From Kiritimatiellia bacterium (GTDB taxonomy: Bacteria > Verrucomicrobiota > Kiritimatiellia > RFP12 > JAAYLN01), in the NCBI GenBank assembly GCA_017962605.1, contig JAGCUY010000231.1, positions 1 through 48,553 of the forward strand: 48,553 nucleotides of DNA, read 5' to 3'. Each line of letters opens with the position of its first letter. The first letter of the stretch is position 1. The position numbers were made by a program, and so were the translations under genes. This document shows positions 24,167 to 31,921 of this stretch, in pieces. The notes beneath the pieces were generated by a model. It made no database searches and was not told the DNA's origin. It was given only the letters and a program-made list of their open reading frames with translations.

Positions 24167-25804
24167 TTACTTCTCGCCCGAAATCGCCTCGGCGATGTTT
24201 AGGGCGTGGCTCTTGACCTTGCGGTAGGCCTGCATCATGTCGGCGTAGATCATCCCCGTAAGCACCTCGCACTCGCCGGAGACGATGCGGTTCATGTGCT
24301 CGGCGCGGAGGTCCTTGTAAAAGTGCGTGATCGAGTCGTCCTCCGTGCGGGCGCGGTGCAGGTAGTCCGCCGGAACCGCCCCGCGCAGCCCCGCCGTAAC
24401 CGAGGCCACGTAGGCCGCCACGCGGTCGTGCATCGCCAGCATCTCGGCCGTGGCCTTGTCGGAGAACTTCGCCCCATTCTGGCGCCGCTTCAAAATTTGC
24501 TTGAGGATGGTCGATATGTAGTCGCTGATGGACTCGTATTCGTCGGCAAGGCGTATCTGCTTGCGGGTTTCGGCCGATATGTCGGTGGTGATGCGACCGC
24601 GCACCAGGCGCGCCAGGAACTGCACCACCTCGCGCTGCTGGTCGTCCAGCGCGCTTTCGCCCTCGAAGATGGACTCGCGCGCCGTATCGTTCTCCTCGTC
24701 CACTATGCATGCGCGGAGGTCGCTCATCAGCATCTGGACGCGGTCGGCCATGCGGATGATTTCCTGGAACGACTGCTGGATGCCGAAGGCGGGCGTGGAG
24801 AGCATCCTGATGTCGAGGTAGGTGATGTGGTGCGAGCCGTTCGAGTCATCCGGGCAGAGTTTCAGGATGAGCCGCGTGAACGGGCCGGTGAAGGCGAGGA
24901 AGACCGCCACGAGCAGGACGTTGAAGAGGGTGTGGGCGAAGGCGATCGACTTCGCCACGCTGGTGATGTGCAGGGCCGCGAGCGAAATGTTCAGGAGGTG
25001 CATGAACGGCGTGAAGAGGATGACCATGGCGACTACGCCGATGATTTTCGAGACTATGTGGGCGCATGCCACGCGCTTGGCCCCTATGGAGCCGCCTATG
25101 GCCGCGATGCCGGCGGTGATCGTGGTTCCGATGTTCTCGCCGAGGACTAGCGCCACGGCGGTGTCCAGGTCGATGACTTTCGTCACCGCGAGGGTGATGG
25201 TGATCGCAACAGTCGCCGACGACGACTGGATTACCGCCGTGAAGAAGGCGCCAACGAGGATGCACTTCAGGAGGCCCGAAATTGTGGCCGGGCTGAATGA
25301 GGAGAAGAAGGCCACGACGCGCGGGGATTCGCGCAGGGGCGCGATGCCTTCCTGCATCATCGTCAGGCCGAAGAAGATCATGCCTACGCCCATCAGGATC
25401 ATCGACCAGAGCTTGAACTTCTCAGTCTTGCCGAAGAGGTAGCCCAGGGCGGCGACTGACATCACCGGCAGCCCCCACGAGAGCACGTTCAGCGAAACGA
25501 GCCAGCCGGTGACGGTTGTGCCGATGTTGGCGCCCAGTATTACGCCGAATGCCTGCTGGAGCGTCATCACCCCGGCGTTCACAAGACCTATCAGCAGGAC
25601 GGTCGTTATGGCCGACGACTGGATGATGCCCGTCACGATCACGCCTGTGGCGCATCCGGCCAGGCGGTTGTCAGTAACCGCCGCAACCATCGAGCGGAGT
25701 TTCTTGCCTGCCGCGGACTGGAAGCCCTCGGACATGTATTTCATGCCGAGGAGGAAGAGACTCAGGCCACCGAAGACCTCGAAGAATATCTGGTAGGTTC
25801 CCAT
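24167..25804 (-). CDS. Na+/phosphate cotransporter with C-terminal PhoU-like domain
   Basis: 545 aa. The N-terminal 330 residues are membrane-spanning, with the duplicated family signature: GIIQSSAITTVLL with GANIGTT, and AVIQSSSATVA with GENIGTT. Residues about 350-545 are a helical PhoU-like domain (IQQSFQEIIRMADRVQML, DEYESISDYISTILKQILKR). The protein imports phosphate with sodium across the inner membrane. It is the last gene of the operon that begins with the thioredoxin-fold gene, and it ends 11 bp from the convergent XylR-type gene. Confidence 0.9.
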   Translation of the reverse strand: MGTYQIFFEVFGGLSLFLLGMKYMSEGFQSAAGKKLRSMVAAVTDNRLAGCATGVIVTGIIQSSAITTVLLIGLVNAGVMTLQQAFGVILGANIGTTVTGWLVSLNVLSWGLPVMSVAALGYLFGKTEKFKLWSMILMGVGMIFFGLTMMQEGIAPLRESPRVVAFFSSFSPATISGLLKCILVGAFFTAVIQSSSATVAITITLAVTKVIDLDTAVALVLGENIGTTITAGIAAIGGSIGAKRVACAHIVSKIIGVVAMVILFTPFMHLLNISLAALHITSVAKSIAFAHTLFNVLLVAVFLAFTGPFTRLILKLCPDDSNGSHHITYLDIRMLSTPAFGIQQSFQEIIRMADRVQMLMSDLRACIVDEENDTARESIFEGESALDDQQREVVQFLARLVRGRITTDISAETRKQIRLADEYESISDYISTILKQILKRRQNGAKFSDKATAEMLAMHDRVAAYVASVTAGLRGAVPADYLHRARTEDDSITHFYKDLRAEHMNRIVSGECEVLTGMIYADMMQAYRKVKSHALNIAEAISGEK

Positions 25805-25834
25805 TTTTATTGGCTATTGCTGGAGATTATGGCG

Positions 25835-26272
25835 TTATACGATTCTGTTGGCGGCGGCGCCGCTGTCGGCAAGCCACTGGAGGGCGACGCGGCGGAGGGC
25901 AGCCGGTTCCACGGCGGAGTCGGCGAGTTCCGCGGCATCAATCCAGTCGAAGGCGATCCATCCCTCCTTGGCCTCTACCGGTCGCGCAGGGTCGGCGTCG
26001 GGGATGTCCAGCGCATAGACGAGGTTGATTTCGGCATGGTCTTCGCTGCCGTTCTGGACGAAGCGGTGTTCGCACACCCCCAGGAAGGCGACGGCCTTGG
26101 ATGCGAGGCCTGTCTCTTCCAGGACTTCGCGCTCAAGCGCGGTGGCGCCCTTTTCGCCAAACTCGATGTGCCCGCCGGGGAAATAGAGGTTCCCGGCCTT
26201 CCTCCCGCGGCAGAGGAGAACCCTGCCGCCTTTCACGCATATCCCGCGTGCGATTGTCTCGATGCGATTCAT
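25835..26272 (-). CDS. NUDIX hydrolase
   Basis: 145 aa from ATG at 26272, 17 bp behind the EpmA-like gene. The NUDIX box is complete: G-H-I-E-F-G-E, seven residues, REVLEETGL (residues about 34-56). The N-terminus (ARGICVKGGRVLLCRGRKAG) and DHAEINLVYALDI are typical of MutT/ADP-ribose-pyrophosphatase relatives. It hydrolyses a nucleoside diphosphate derivative; the substrate cannot be told. Confidence 0.9.
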   Translation of the reverse strand: MNRIETIARGICVKGGRVLLCRGRKAGNLYFPGGHIEFGEKGATALEREVLEETGLASKAVAFLGVCEHRFVQNGSEDHAEINLVYALDIPDADPARPVEAKEGWIAFDWIDAAELADSAVEPAALRRVALQWLADSGAAANRIV

Positions 26273-26289
26273 ACCCAGTTGCTTTAATT

Positions 26290-27189
26290 CTACCAAGCCG
26301 CCATCACCTCTGCAATCGAATCCGCACCGCACAGAAGCATCGCGATGCGGTCGATGCCCACGGCTATGCCGCCGCATGATGGGAATTCCCCGCGCTCCAA
26401 GTCGCCCAGGAAGCCCTCGTCCAGAGGATAGTCGTCCTCGCCCAGCGCGCGGCGTTCGCGCCGCGCCTCCTCGAAGCGGCGGCGCTGCTCCGCGCCGTCC
26501 GCCAGCTCGCAGAAGGCGTTCGCCACCTCTATCCCGCAGAGGTATAGTTCCCAGCGCTCCGCCACCCGCGCGTCCTCCGGCGAAAGCCGCGCCAGCGAGG
26601 CCGCCTGGCGCGGGTAGCCGTAGAGGACGCATGGCGCATCCTTCGGCAGCGCCGGCTCGACGTTGAGCGCCATGTCTTCGTCGAACCTGTCCTGGTCGAA
26701 GTTCTCCAGCGGATCCCATCCGGCATGGCGCAAATATGCTTCGCGGACTGTTACGACGCGCCAGTCCGCCGCGAGGTCGCATTGCGAACCGCGATAGCGG
26801 ATGACCGTTGAGCCTGTCGCCTCCAGCGCGGTCTGCCGCAGAAGCACCTTCGTCTCGTCGAGGATGCCAAGGGCGTCGGCGCCGCGCCGGTACCACTCGA
26901 GCATCGTGAACTCCTCCGCGTGGAGCCTCCCCCTCTCCCCTGCCCTGAAGCATGGGCCGATTTGAAAGATTTTCTCCGCGCCGGCCGCCATCAGGCGCTT
27001 CATCTGGAGCTCCGGCGAGGCACGCAGCCAGGCGTCGCCACTGCGCGGGCAGTCGATGTGCGGCTCGGGGGCGGGCGCCGCGATCCGCACGAGCGTCTCG
27101 ACTTCCAGATAGCCGCGTCCGCCGAACCAATGGCGAATGGCCGCCATGGCCCTTGCTCGCAGCGCCAGGTTGTCAAGGCTGGCTCTCAT
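26290..27189 (-). CDS. epmA: EpmA-like EF-P lysyltransferase (lysyl-tRNA synthetase paralogue)
   Basis: 299 aa from ATG at 27189 (overlapping the HydE stop as ATGA). It consists only of a class II synthetase catalytic core: YLEVETLVR (motif 1 region), FRAGERGRLHAEEFTMLEWY (motif 2), and GGIAVGIDRIAMLL (motif 3). The anticodon-binding domain of lysyl-tRNA synthetase is missing, and the length of about 300 fits EpmA (GenX/PoxA), which attaches beta-lysine to elongation factor P. No efp or epmB lies in the window. The assignment rests on family form; the partner lies elsewhere if present. Confidence 0.82.
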   Translation of the reverse strand: MRASLDNLALRARAMAAIRHWFGGRGYLEVETLVRIAAPAPEPHIDCPRSGDAWLRASPELQMKRLMAAGAEKIFQIGPCFRAGERGRLHAEEFTMLEWYRRGADALGILDETKVLLRQTALEATGSTVIRYRGSQCDLAADWRVVTVREAYLRHAGWDPLENFDQDRFDEDMALNVEPALPKDAPCVLYGYPRQAASLARLSPEDARVAERWELYLCGIEVANAFCELADGAEQRRRFEEARRERRALGEDDYPLDEGFLGDLERGEFPSCGGIAVGIDRIAMLLCGADSIAEVMAAW

Positions 27190-28283
27190 TGCCCCGTCCC
27201 GCGCTTGAAGAAATGCGGGGAGTCCCCGCGAACGCCCCAGTTCACCTCTTCGCCGATGGACTTGATGCGCTCTTCGACGCAGCCCCTGCAAAGCGTGGCG
27301 TTCTCGCCCAGGCATGGCTTGCCGGGGTAGAGCTGGTAGTCGGCGCGGTGGGCGGCGTCAGTGATGTTGGGCATCATCACATTCGCGCCGGCAAGCAGCC
27401 CACGCTCGCGGCCGTCGGGCTCAAGCGCCTGGAGGGCCGTGGCGGCGGCGATGTTCACGTCGTGGAGGCGAAGGCGCGTGGCGGCGATCATGCGGAGTCC
27501 AAGCTCCAGTCGCGCTGCGGCGTCGGCGGGCGTCCACGGGATCCCCTTCCCCAGCGGCGTCTGCGGATGCGGGATGTATGGCCCCATGCCGATCATGTCG
27601 ATGTCCTCCGCCACGAAGAACCCGATGTCGGCGGCAAGGTCCTCGACCGTCTGCCCAGGGAGGCCGGCCATCACGCCCGTCCCTACCTGGTAGCCGCAAC
27701 GCCGGAGCGTGCGGAGGCAGTCGCGGCGCCGCTCCCATGAATGGTCCGCCGGATGGAGGGATGCGTAGAGCTCGCGGTTCGAGGTCTCGATGCGCAGGAG
27801 GTAGCGGTGCGCCCCGGCCTCGCGCCAGCGCCGGTAGGTTTCCTCGTCCTGCTCGCCAAGGCTCAGCGTGATGCCGAAGTCGTCGCCGCCAAACTCGTGG
27901 ATGCGGCGCAGGATGCCCTCGATGAAGGCCGTGTGCGCCTCTCCCGAGAGTTCGCCCGACTGCATAACGAGGCTGCCGTATCCAGCGTCATAGGCCCAGC
28001 GGGCGGCCGCGACAATCTCGTCCGCGCCGATGCTGTAACGCCGGACTTCCGCGTTGCCGCGCCTGATGCCGCAGTAGTGGCAGTTCTTCTCGCAGACGTT
28101 CCCGATTTCAAGGAGGCCGCGCATCGAGACGCGCCGCCCGACATTGCGCGTCTTCACTTCGTAGGCCGCCGCGAAGAGCGCCTTGGCGTCGGGCCACGCG
28201 ATCATCGCGGCCAGGTCGCCTTGGCTGAGAGTTTCAGGCGCGCTAGTGGCTCGTGTCAGCACTGTCTCTCTTCGGCATGTCAT
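27186..28283 (-). CDS. hydE: [FeFe]-hydrogenase maturase HydE (radical SAM)
   Basis: 365 aa from ATG at 28283 behind GAGGAA; GTG at 28262 is an alternative. The radical-SAM cluster is CEKNCHYC (C64, C68, C71). It has the HydE/BioB-type barrel with LVMQSGE, LSLGEQDEETYRRWREAGAHRYLLRIETSN, GVMAGLPGQTVEDLAADI and GMGPYIPHPQTPL. A second cysteine cluster near the C-terminus (C-x-G-E-N-A-T-L-C-R-G-C) may hold an extra Fe-S cluster. HydE builds part of the H-cluster with HydF and HydG. Neither these nor the hydrogenase lies in the window, so this maturase is unlinked. It overlaps the thioredoxin-fold gene by about 40 bp. Confidence 0.88.
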   Translation of the reverse strand: MTCRRETVLTRATSAPETLSQGDLAAMIAWPDAKALFAAAYEVKTRNVGRRVSMRGLLEIGNVCEKNCHYCGIRRGNAEVRRYSIGADEIVAAARWAYDAGYGSLVMQSGELSGEAHTAFIEGILRRIHEFGGDDFGITLSLGEQDEETYRRWREAGAHRYLLRIETSNRELYASLHPADHSWERRRDCLRTLRRCGYQVGTGVMAGLPGQTVEDLAADIGFFVAEDIDMIGMGPYIPHPQTPLGKGIPWTPADAAARLELGLRMIAATRLRLHDVNIAAATALQALEPDGRERGLLAGANVMMPNITDAAHRADYQLYPGKPCLGENATLCRGCVEERIKSIGEEVNWGVRGDSPHFFKRGTGQ

Positions 28284-28767
28284 CGCCGACAAGTTCCTCG
28301 AAGCTCTTGGTGAAGCTCTCGACAGTGGCGTTCCTGCTTGCGCCAAGCCTGCCGACGACCTCGCCCTTGCTGTTGAACACGATGAACGTCGGATAGCCGT
28401 TCACATCGTGCTTGTGGCGGAGGGCTACGTTTCTCGAACGCCATTCCACCGGCACGATGGACAGGTGCCTGCTGGGGAAGTCGATTGTAACGAGCACGAC
28501 GCGCCCCTCAGCCCATTTCTCGAAGGCCTCGGTCAAAAAGACGTCATGCTCCATGATCTTGCACCAGCCGCACCAGTTGCTGCCAGTGAACTTGACGAGG
28601 ACGGGCAGCGAGCGCTCGCGCGCTAGGGCCATCGCCGCGTCATAGTCCTGAGTCCACTTGCCGACCTCTGCGCCGACCTCTGCGGCAAGCTCCGCAGCCG
28701 CCGCCCACGAGGATGCGGCGACCAGCGCGGCCATAACCGCGTTCCTTACGAATTTGCACATGCACAT
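28243..28767 (-). CDS. Secreted thioredoxin-fold protein
   Basis: 174 aa from ATG at 28767, 8 nt after GGAGGAAC. A signal peptide is present (CKFVRNAVMAALVAASSWAAAAE). The thioredoxin fold has the active-site motif SNWCGWCK (redox pair C-G-W-C), a VKFTG strand before it, and the cis-proline strand GYPTFIVFNSKGEVVGRLG. It is of the DsbD-gamma/Thioredoxin_7 type, probably a periplasmic disulfide reductase. It is the first gene of the HydE-EpmA-NUDIX-transporter operon. Confidence 0.85.
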   Translation of the reverse strand: MCMCKFVRNAVMAALVAASSWAAAAELAAEVGAEVGKWTQDYDAAMALARERSLPVLVKFTGSNWCGWCKIMEHDVFLTEAFEKWAEGRVVLVTIDFPSRHLSIVPVEWRSRNVALRHKHDVNGYPTFIVFNSKGEVVGRLGASRNATVESFTKSFEELVGDDMPKRDSADTSH

Positions 28768-28800
28768 GGTGAAAGTTCCTCCATACACTTGTACTGCTTA

Positions 28801-28854
28801 GAAGTTGAGAGGTTGAAAAGTTGAGAAGTTGAAAAGTTGAGAGGTTGAAAAGTT
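28801..28854. repeat. Tandem AAGTTGA(A/G)-type minisatellite
   Basis: Purine-rich text made of GAAGTTGAGA / GGTTGAAAAG units repeated about five times. Its complement occurs at 29786-29826, so the two stretches are inverted relative to each other on either side of the membrane-protein gene at 28870-29568. Confidence 0.8.
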
Positions 28855-28869
28855 TAAAGCAGTTTATCC

Positions 28870-29568
28870 TCATTTGCCTTCTTTAGGGAAGCGCTTTTCA
28901 AGTTCGGCGACGATGTCGCGGACGCCGCGGAAGTGCCAGCCGTCAAGGACATGGCGCTTCCCGCCTGAGGTCACGACCGCCACAATCCCCTTGGTATCCC
29001 AGCGGCTCCAGTCCACAGATGTTACATCGGCCCACGGAATCGGGGCTTTGCCGAATCCAGAGCCGGAGAGGCCGGCGTCGTCAACTGAATATTCGATGCC
29101 GCGCTTCGCCCACACGGCGCGGAAGGCAAGCAAAGCCAGCAGAATGAGAACGGCCGCCTGGACAAACTGGCCGCGGCATTTCCCCGACGGGTAGAGGTCG
29201 CGGGAGAAGAGTTCGGCGGCTGCCTCGGCGCGGGCGCGCCGCGCCTCCTCGGAATTCCCCTCCGGGTGTGTTATTTCCGAAACCTCCATCACAAGGCTGC
29301 GCGGCAGGGGGAGCCCCTCCTTGGCGAAGACCTCCTTGAGCAGGAAGGTCCCAGGCTTGTCCTCGGCGGTGGCGAGCCAGGCTTCGGGCGTTACGCCGCC
29401 CTTTTCGCAGGAATCGACGAGCACCTGCCGCACCTTCGCCAAGTTGGCGTTTGCGCGCGGCCATGCGATGGCGCCGTCGTAGAGCGACCATACGGCCAAC
29501 CCCAAAAGAATTGCGCCCACGCCAATCATGCGGGTCGCGTATTCCCTATTCAAGCTTGCAGTAATCAT
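28870..29568 (-). CDS. Membrane protein of unknown function with two TM segments
   Basis: 232 aa. TM segments lie at about residues 15-33 (MIGVGAILLGLAVWSLYDG) and 138-155 (AAVLILLALLAFRAVW). The loop between them (about 100 residues) would face the periplasm, and the C-terminal 75 residues (PWADVTSVDWSRWDTKGIVAVV) resemble a PH-like small beta domain. The gene stands alone between two tandem-repeat stretches. No homologue with a known function is recognised. Confidence 0.7.
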   Translation of the reverse strand: MITASLNREYATRMIGVGAILLGLAVWSLYDGAIAWPRANANLAKVRQVLVDSCEKGGVTPEAWLATAEDKPGTFLLKEVFAKEGLPLPRSLVMEVSEITHPEGNSEEARRARAEAAAELFSRDLYPSGKCRGQFVQAAVLILLALLAFRAVWAKRGIEYSVDDAGLSGSGFGKAPIPWADVTSVDWSRWDTKGIVAVVTSGGKRHVLDGWHFRGVRDIVAELEKRFPKEGK

Positions 29569-29601
29569 AAAATGAATCTACCAAAGCCCGCCGCCAAATT
29601 C

Positions 29602-29670
29602 AACTTCCAAACACCTAGGGCACTCGCGCCAAACATCTAAACTTCCAAGGCGCGCCAGCGCCAAACTTCC
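29602..29670. repeat. Interspersed intergenic repeat, copy C
   Basis: Contains ACTTCCAAACACC, GGGCACTCGCGCC, AAACATCTAAACTTCC and GGCGCGCCAGCGCC segments, related to 6948-7013 and 19093-19126. Confidence 0.65.
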
Positions 29671-29714
29671 CTGTTCCCCGTTCCCCATTCCCTGTTCCCC
29701 GTTCCCCGTTCCCC
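29671..29714. repeat. Tandem GTTCCCC heptamer repeats
   Basis: About six imperfect copies of GTTCCCC / ATTCCCT lie in the gap between the membrane-protein gene and the GNAT gene. Confidence 0.8.
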
Positions 29715-29785
29715 AATTTCCACATTGGCTGTTGGCTGCTTCCACACTTTCACATTTCCACATTTTCATCTCCCCATTCCCCTCA

Positions 29786-29826
29786 CTTCAACTTTTCAAC
29801 CTTTCAACTTTTCAACTTCTCAACTC
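29786..29826. repeat. Tandem TTCAACTT-type minisatellite
   Basis: Complement of 28801-28854 (CTTCAACTTTTCAACC units). It reaches into the last codons of the GNAT gene at 29812. Confidence 0.8.
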
Positions 29827-30333
29827 CACTTGAGAGAGTGGTTTTTCCAGCGCATGGAAGTAGGGAGTCATCCCGCATTTGGCATAGAAGTGCGCCGCCC
29901 GCGGGTTGCACTCCCACACATGAAGCGTGAGACGGCCGCACCCCGCTTCGCGGGCGAAGTCCTCCACGGCGGCAAAAAGCCGCGCCGCATGGCCTCCACC
30001 ACGACAGGGCTCGTCAAAGCAGATGTCGTCAATGTAGAGATCGCACCTCGGGACCATGTTGCCTCCGCCAGGCGTCCGCTCGAAGCGACAGAAGGCATAG
30101 CCCATGACGGTTCCCTGCCCGTTGTCATAGACGAACACCGGAGTCTCGTTGTCCGCCACGATCTTCTTGAGTTCAGCCGCATCGTATTTCGTGCGGCCTT
30201 CCACAAATATGTCCGGCCTTCCCTTCGCATGGACATCGTTCACTTGAACGAGCAGTTCAAGAATCCGCGGGATATCGCGCTCTTCAGCCCGTCTCACCAA
30301 GGGAGAAACACTTTTAATTATTATGGAATCCAT
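29812..30333 (-). CDS. GNAT-family N-acetyltransferase
   Basis: 173 aa from ATG at 30333; upstream in-frame codons lie in the promoter. The GNAT fold shows VRRAEERDIPRILELLVQVN at the N-terminus, YDNGQGTVMGYAF (beta-strand 4), the acetyl-CoA loop DDICFDEPCRGGGHAARLFAAVEDFA, and the RLTLHVWECNPRAAHFYAKCGM strand-helix. It acetylates an amine substrate that cannot be told from sequence. The last codons (LSQVELRS) fall in the tandem repeat at 29786, so the C-terminus may be repeat-derived. Confidence 0.87.
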   Translation of the reverse strand: MDSIIIKSVSPLVRRAEERDIPRILELLVQVNDVHAKGRPDIFVEGRTKYDAAELKKIVADNETPVFVYDNGQGTVMGYAFCRFERTPGGGNMVPRCDLYIDDICFDEPCRGGGHAARLFAAVEDFAREAGCGRLTLHVWECNPRAAHFYAKCGMTPYFHALEKPLSQVELRS

Positions 30334-30339
30334 AGAATT

Positions 30340-30379
30340 GTTATAGCATATTTCCGGGGATCGTTTTTTTTGATACAAT
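30340..30379. promoter_or_regulatory. Divergent leaderless-type promoters (GNAT and polyamine-binding protein)
   Basis: Minus strand: TATAAC (30345-30340) lies 6 nt before the GNAT ATG. Plus strand: TACAAT (30374-30379) lies 9 nt before the ATG at 30389. Neither has a Shine-Dalgarno. The -35 boxes are weak. Confidence 0.55.
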
Positions 30380-30388
30380 AATTTACCT

Positions 30389-31444
30389 ATGAGGAAGAAC
30401 ATATTGACGAAGTCGGTTGTCGCGGCGTCAACGATGGCGCTTGCCTTGACTGCATTGTGCGGATGCGGAGCCTCCAAGCCCAAACTACACCTCTACAACT
30501 GGGTGGACTACATCGACCCCGTAATCGCCAAGGAGTTCGAGAAGCAATTCAACTGCAAGCTCGTAACCGATACCTTCAACTCCAATGAGTCCATGTTCGC
30601 GAAGCTGAAGGCCGGCGCCTCTGGATACGACATCGTTTTTCCATCCAGCTACATGGTTCCGCACTTGCGCGACCAGGGCTTCATCCAGGAACTTGACATC
30701 TCCCGCCTCCCCAACCTCGCAAACATCGACCACACTTATGACCGAATCGTGGCCGACCCGTCCTTCCACATCAGCGTCCCATACATGATTTCGAATGCCG
30801 GCATCGCCTACAACACCAAGCGCTGCCCCGACTTCGAGCCGACATGGAAGATGTTCGGCAACGCCAAATACGCCCATTCCTGCACGCTCCTCGACGACAT
30901 GCGCGAGACAATCGGCGCAGCCCTTAAGACCCTTGGCTACAGCCTCAACACCACGGACGAGGCGGAGGTCGCGGCCGCATCCGACCTCGTGATAGAGTGG
31001 GTCAAGAACATCGCGAAGTTCGACAGCGAATTCTACCGGCACAGCATCGCCTCCGGGCACTTTGTCTTCGTCCACGGCTACAACGGCGACCTCCGCCAGG
31101 CTATCGACGAAAACAGCGACATCGCCTATGCCCTGCCGAAGGAAGGCGTTTCCATCGCCTGCGACGAGATGGTCATCCCGAAGACGGCGAAGAACCCGGA
31201 CCTCGCCTACGCATTCATCAACTTCGTCCATGCCCCGGAGATCGCGGCGCGCAACATGGAATACAACTACTCCCTCTGCCCGAACTCCGCCTGCTACGGA
31301 CACCTCTCCGAGAAGGTCAAGAGCGATTCGTCGATTTTCATCCCGGACGAAATCATGGCGAAGTCCGAAGCCATCCGCGACCTTGGCGAAAAGAACGCCA
31401 TCTACGTCAAGGCGTGGAACCGCATCAAGGCGGCGGCGCAGTAA
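30389..31444 (+). CDS. potD: Polyamine ABC-transporter substrate-binding lipoprotein (PotD-like)
   Basis: 351 aa. The signal sequence ends in a lipobox (LTALCGCG). The mature part opens with LHLYNWVDYIDPVIAKEFEKQFNC and continues SNESMFAKLKAGASGYDIVFPSSYMV, the standard PotD/PotF pattern, and ends with WNRIKAA. It binds spermidine or putrescine outside the inner membrane. No potA, potB or potC genes adjoin, so the permease is encoded elsewhere or the protein acts as a sensor. It precedes dtd by 9 bp and probably shares its transcript. Confidence 0.9.
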   Translation: MRKNILTKSVVAASTMALALTALCGCGASKPKLHLYNWVDYIDPVIAKEFEKQFNCKLVTDTFNSNESMFAKLKAGASGYDIVFPSSYMVPHLRDQGFIQELDISRLPNLANIDHTYDRIVADPSFHISVPYMISNAGIAYNTKRCPDFEPTWKMFGNAKYAHSCTLLDDMRETIGAALKTLGYSLNTTDEAEVAAASDLVIEWVKNIAKFDSEFYRHSIASGHFVFVHGYNGDLRQAIDENSDIAYALPKEGVSIACDEMVIPKTAKNPDLAYAFINFVHAPEIAARNMEYNYSLCPNSACYGHLSEKVKSDSSIFIPDEIMAKSEAIRDLGEKNAIYVKAWNRIKAAAQ

Positions 31445-31453
31445 CGTGAGGCC

Positions 31454-31921
31454 ATGCGCGCGGTAATACAGAGGGTCGGGGAGGCGTCCGTCACAGTTGA
31501 CGGGAAGATCGTCTCGCAGATAGGCTGCGGCTACCTGGTGCTGCTGGGAGTGGCGCGCGGCGACGGCCATGCCGAGGCTGAGTGGATTGCCCGCAAGATC
31601 GCCGGCATGCGCCTGTTCGAGGACGCCGAGGAGCGCATGAACCTCTCGCTCGACGACATAGGCGGCGGCCTGATCGTCGTTTCGCAGTTCACCCTGTGCG
31701 CGGATTGCCGCAAGGGGAACAGGCCGTCGTTCATCGACGCCGCTCCCGCGGAGGACGCACGCGCCCTCTACGAGGAAGTGGTGACGCTGCTACGCGCCAG
31801 ATTTGGCGAGGAGCGCGTCGGCACGGGCGTCTTCCAGACGCACATGGACGTGCGCCTGCACAACGACGGCCCGGTAACAATCGTCCTCGACACGGCCAAC
31901 GCCGCGCCCGTCAAAGGGTGA
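31454..31921 (+). CDS. dtd: D-aminoacyl-tRNA deacylase
   Basis: 155 aa. It contains MRAVIQRV, GKIVSQIGCGYLVLLGVARGD, the catalytic SQFTLCAD stretch, GNRPSF, and NDGPVTIVLDT near the C-terminus; the length is standard. It removes D-amino acids from tRNA. The last 11 bp overlap the end of the convergent PurN fusion gene. Confidence 0.95.
   Translation: MRAVIQRVGEASVTVDGKIVSQIGCGYLVLLGVARGDGHAEAEWIARKIAGMRLFEDAEERMNLSLDDIGGGLIVVSQFTLCADCRKGNRPSFIDAAPAEDARALYEEVVTLLRARFGEERVGTGVFQTHMDVRLHNDGPVTIVLDTANAAPVKG

Noticed and set aside
23481..24710. Minus-strand frame across the convergent ends of the XylR-type and transporter genes
   Set aside because: It overlaps two well-supported genes in other frames and shows no domain.
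26273..27130. N-terminal extension of the NUDIX frame through the EpmA-like gene
   Set aside because: The NUDIX family starts at ATG 26272. The upstream part is arginine/glycine-rich text antiphase to a clear class II synthetase core.
30485..31570. Long minus-strand frame opposite the PotD-like gene
   Set aside because: Antisense shadow with valine/aspartate-rich text and no motif; the plus frame is an unmistakable PotD-type protein.
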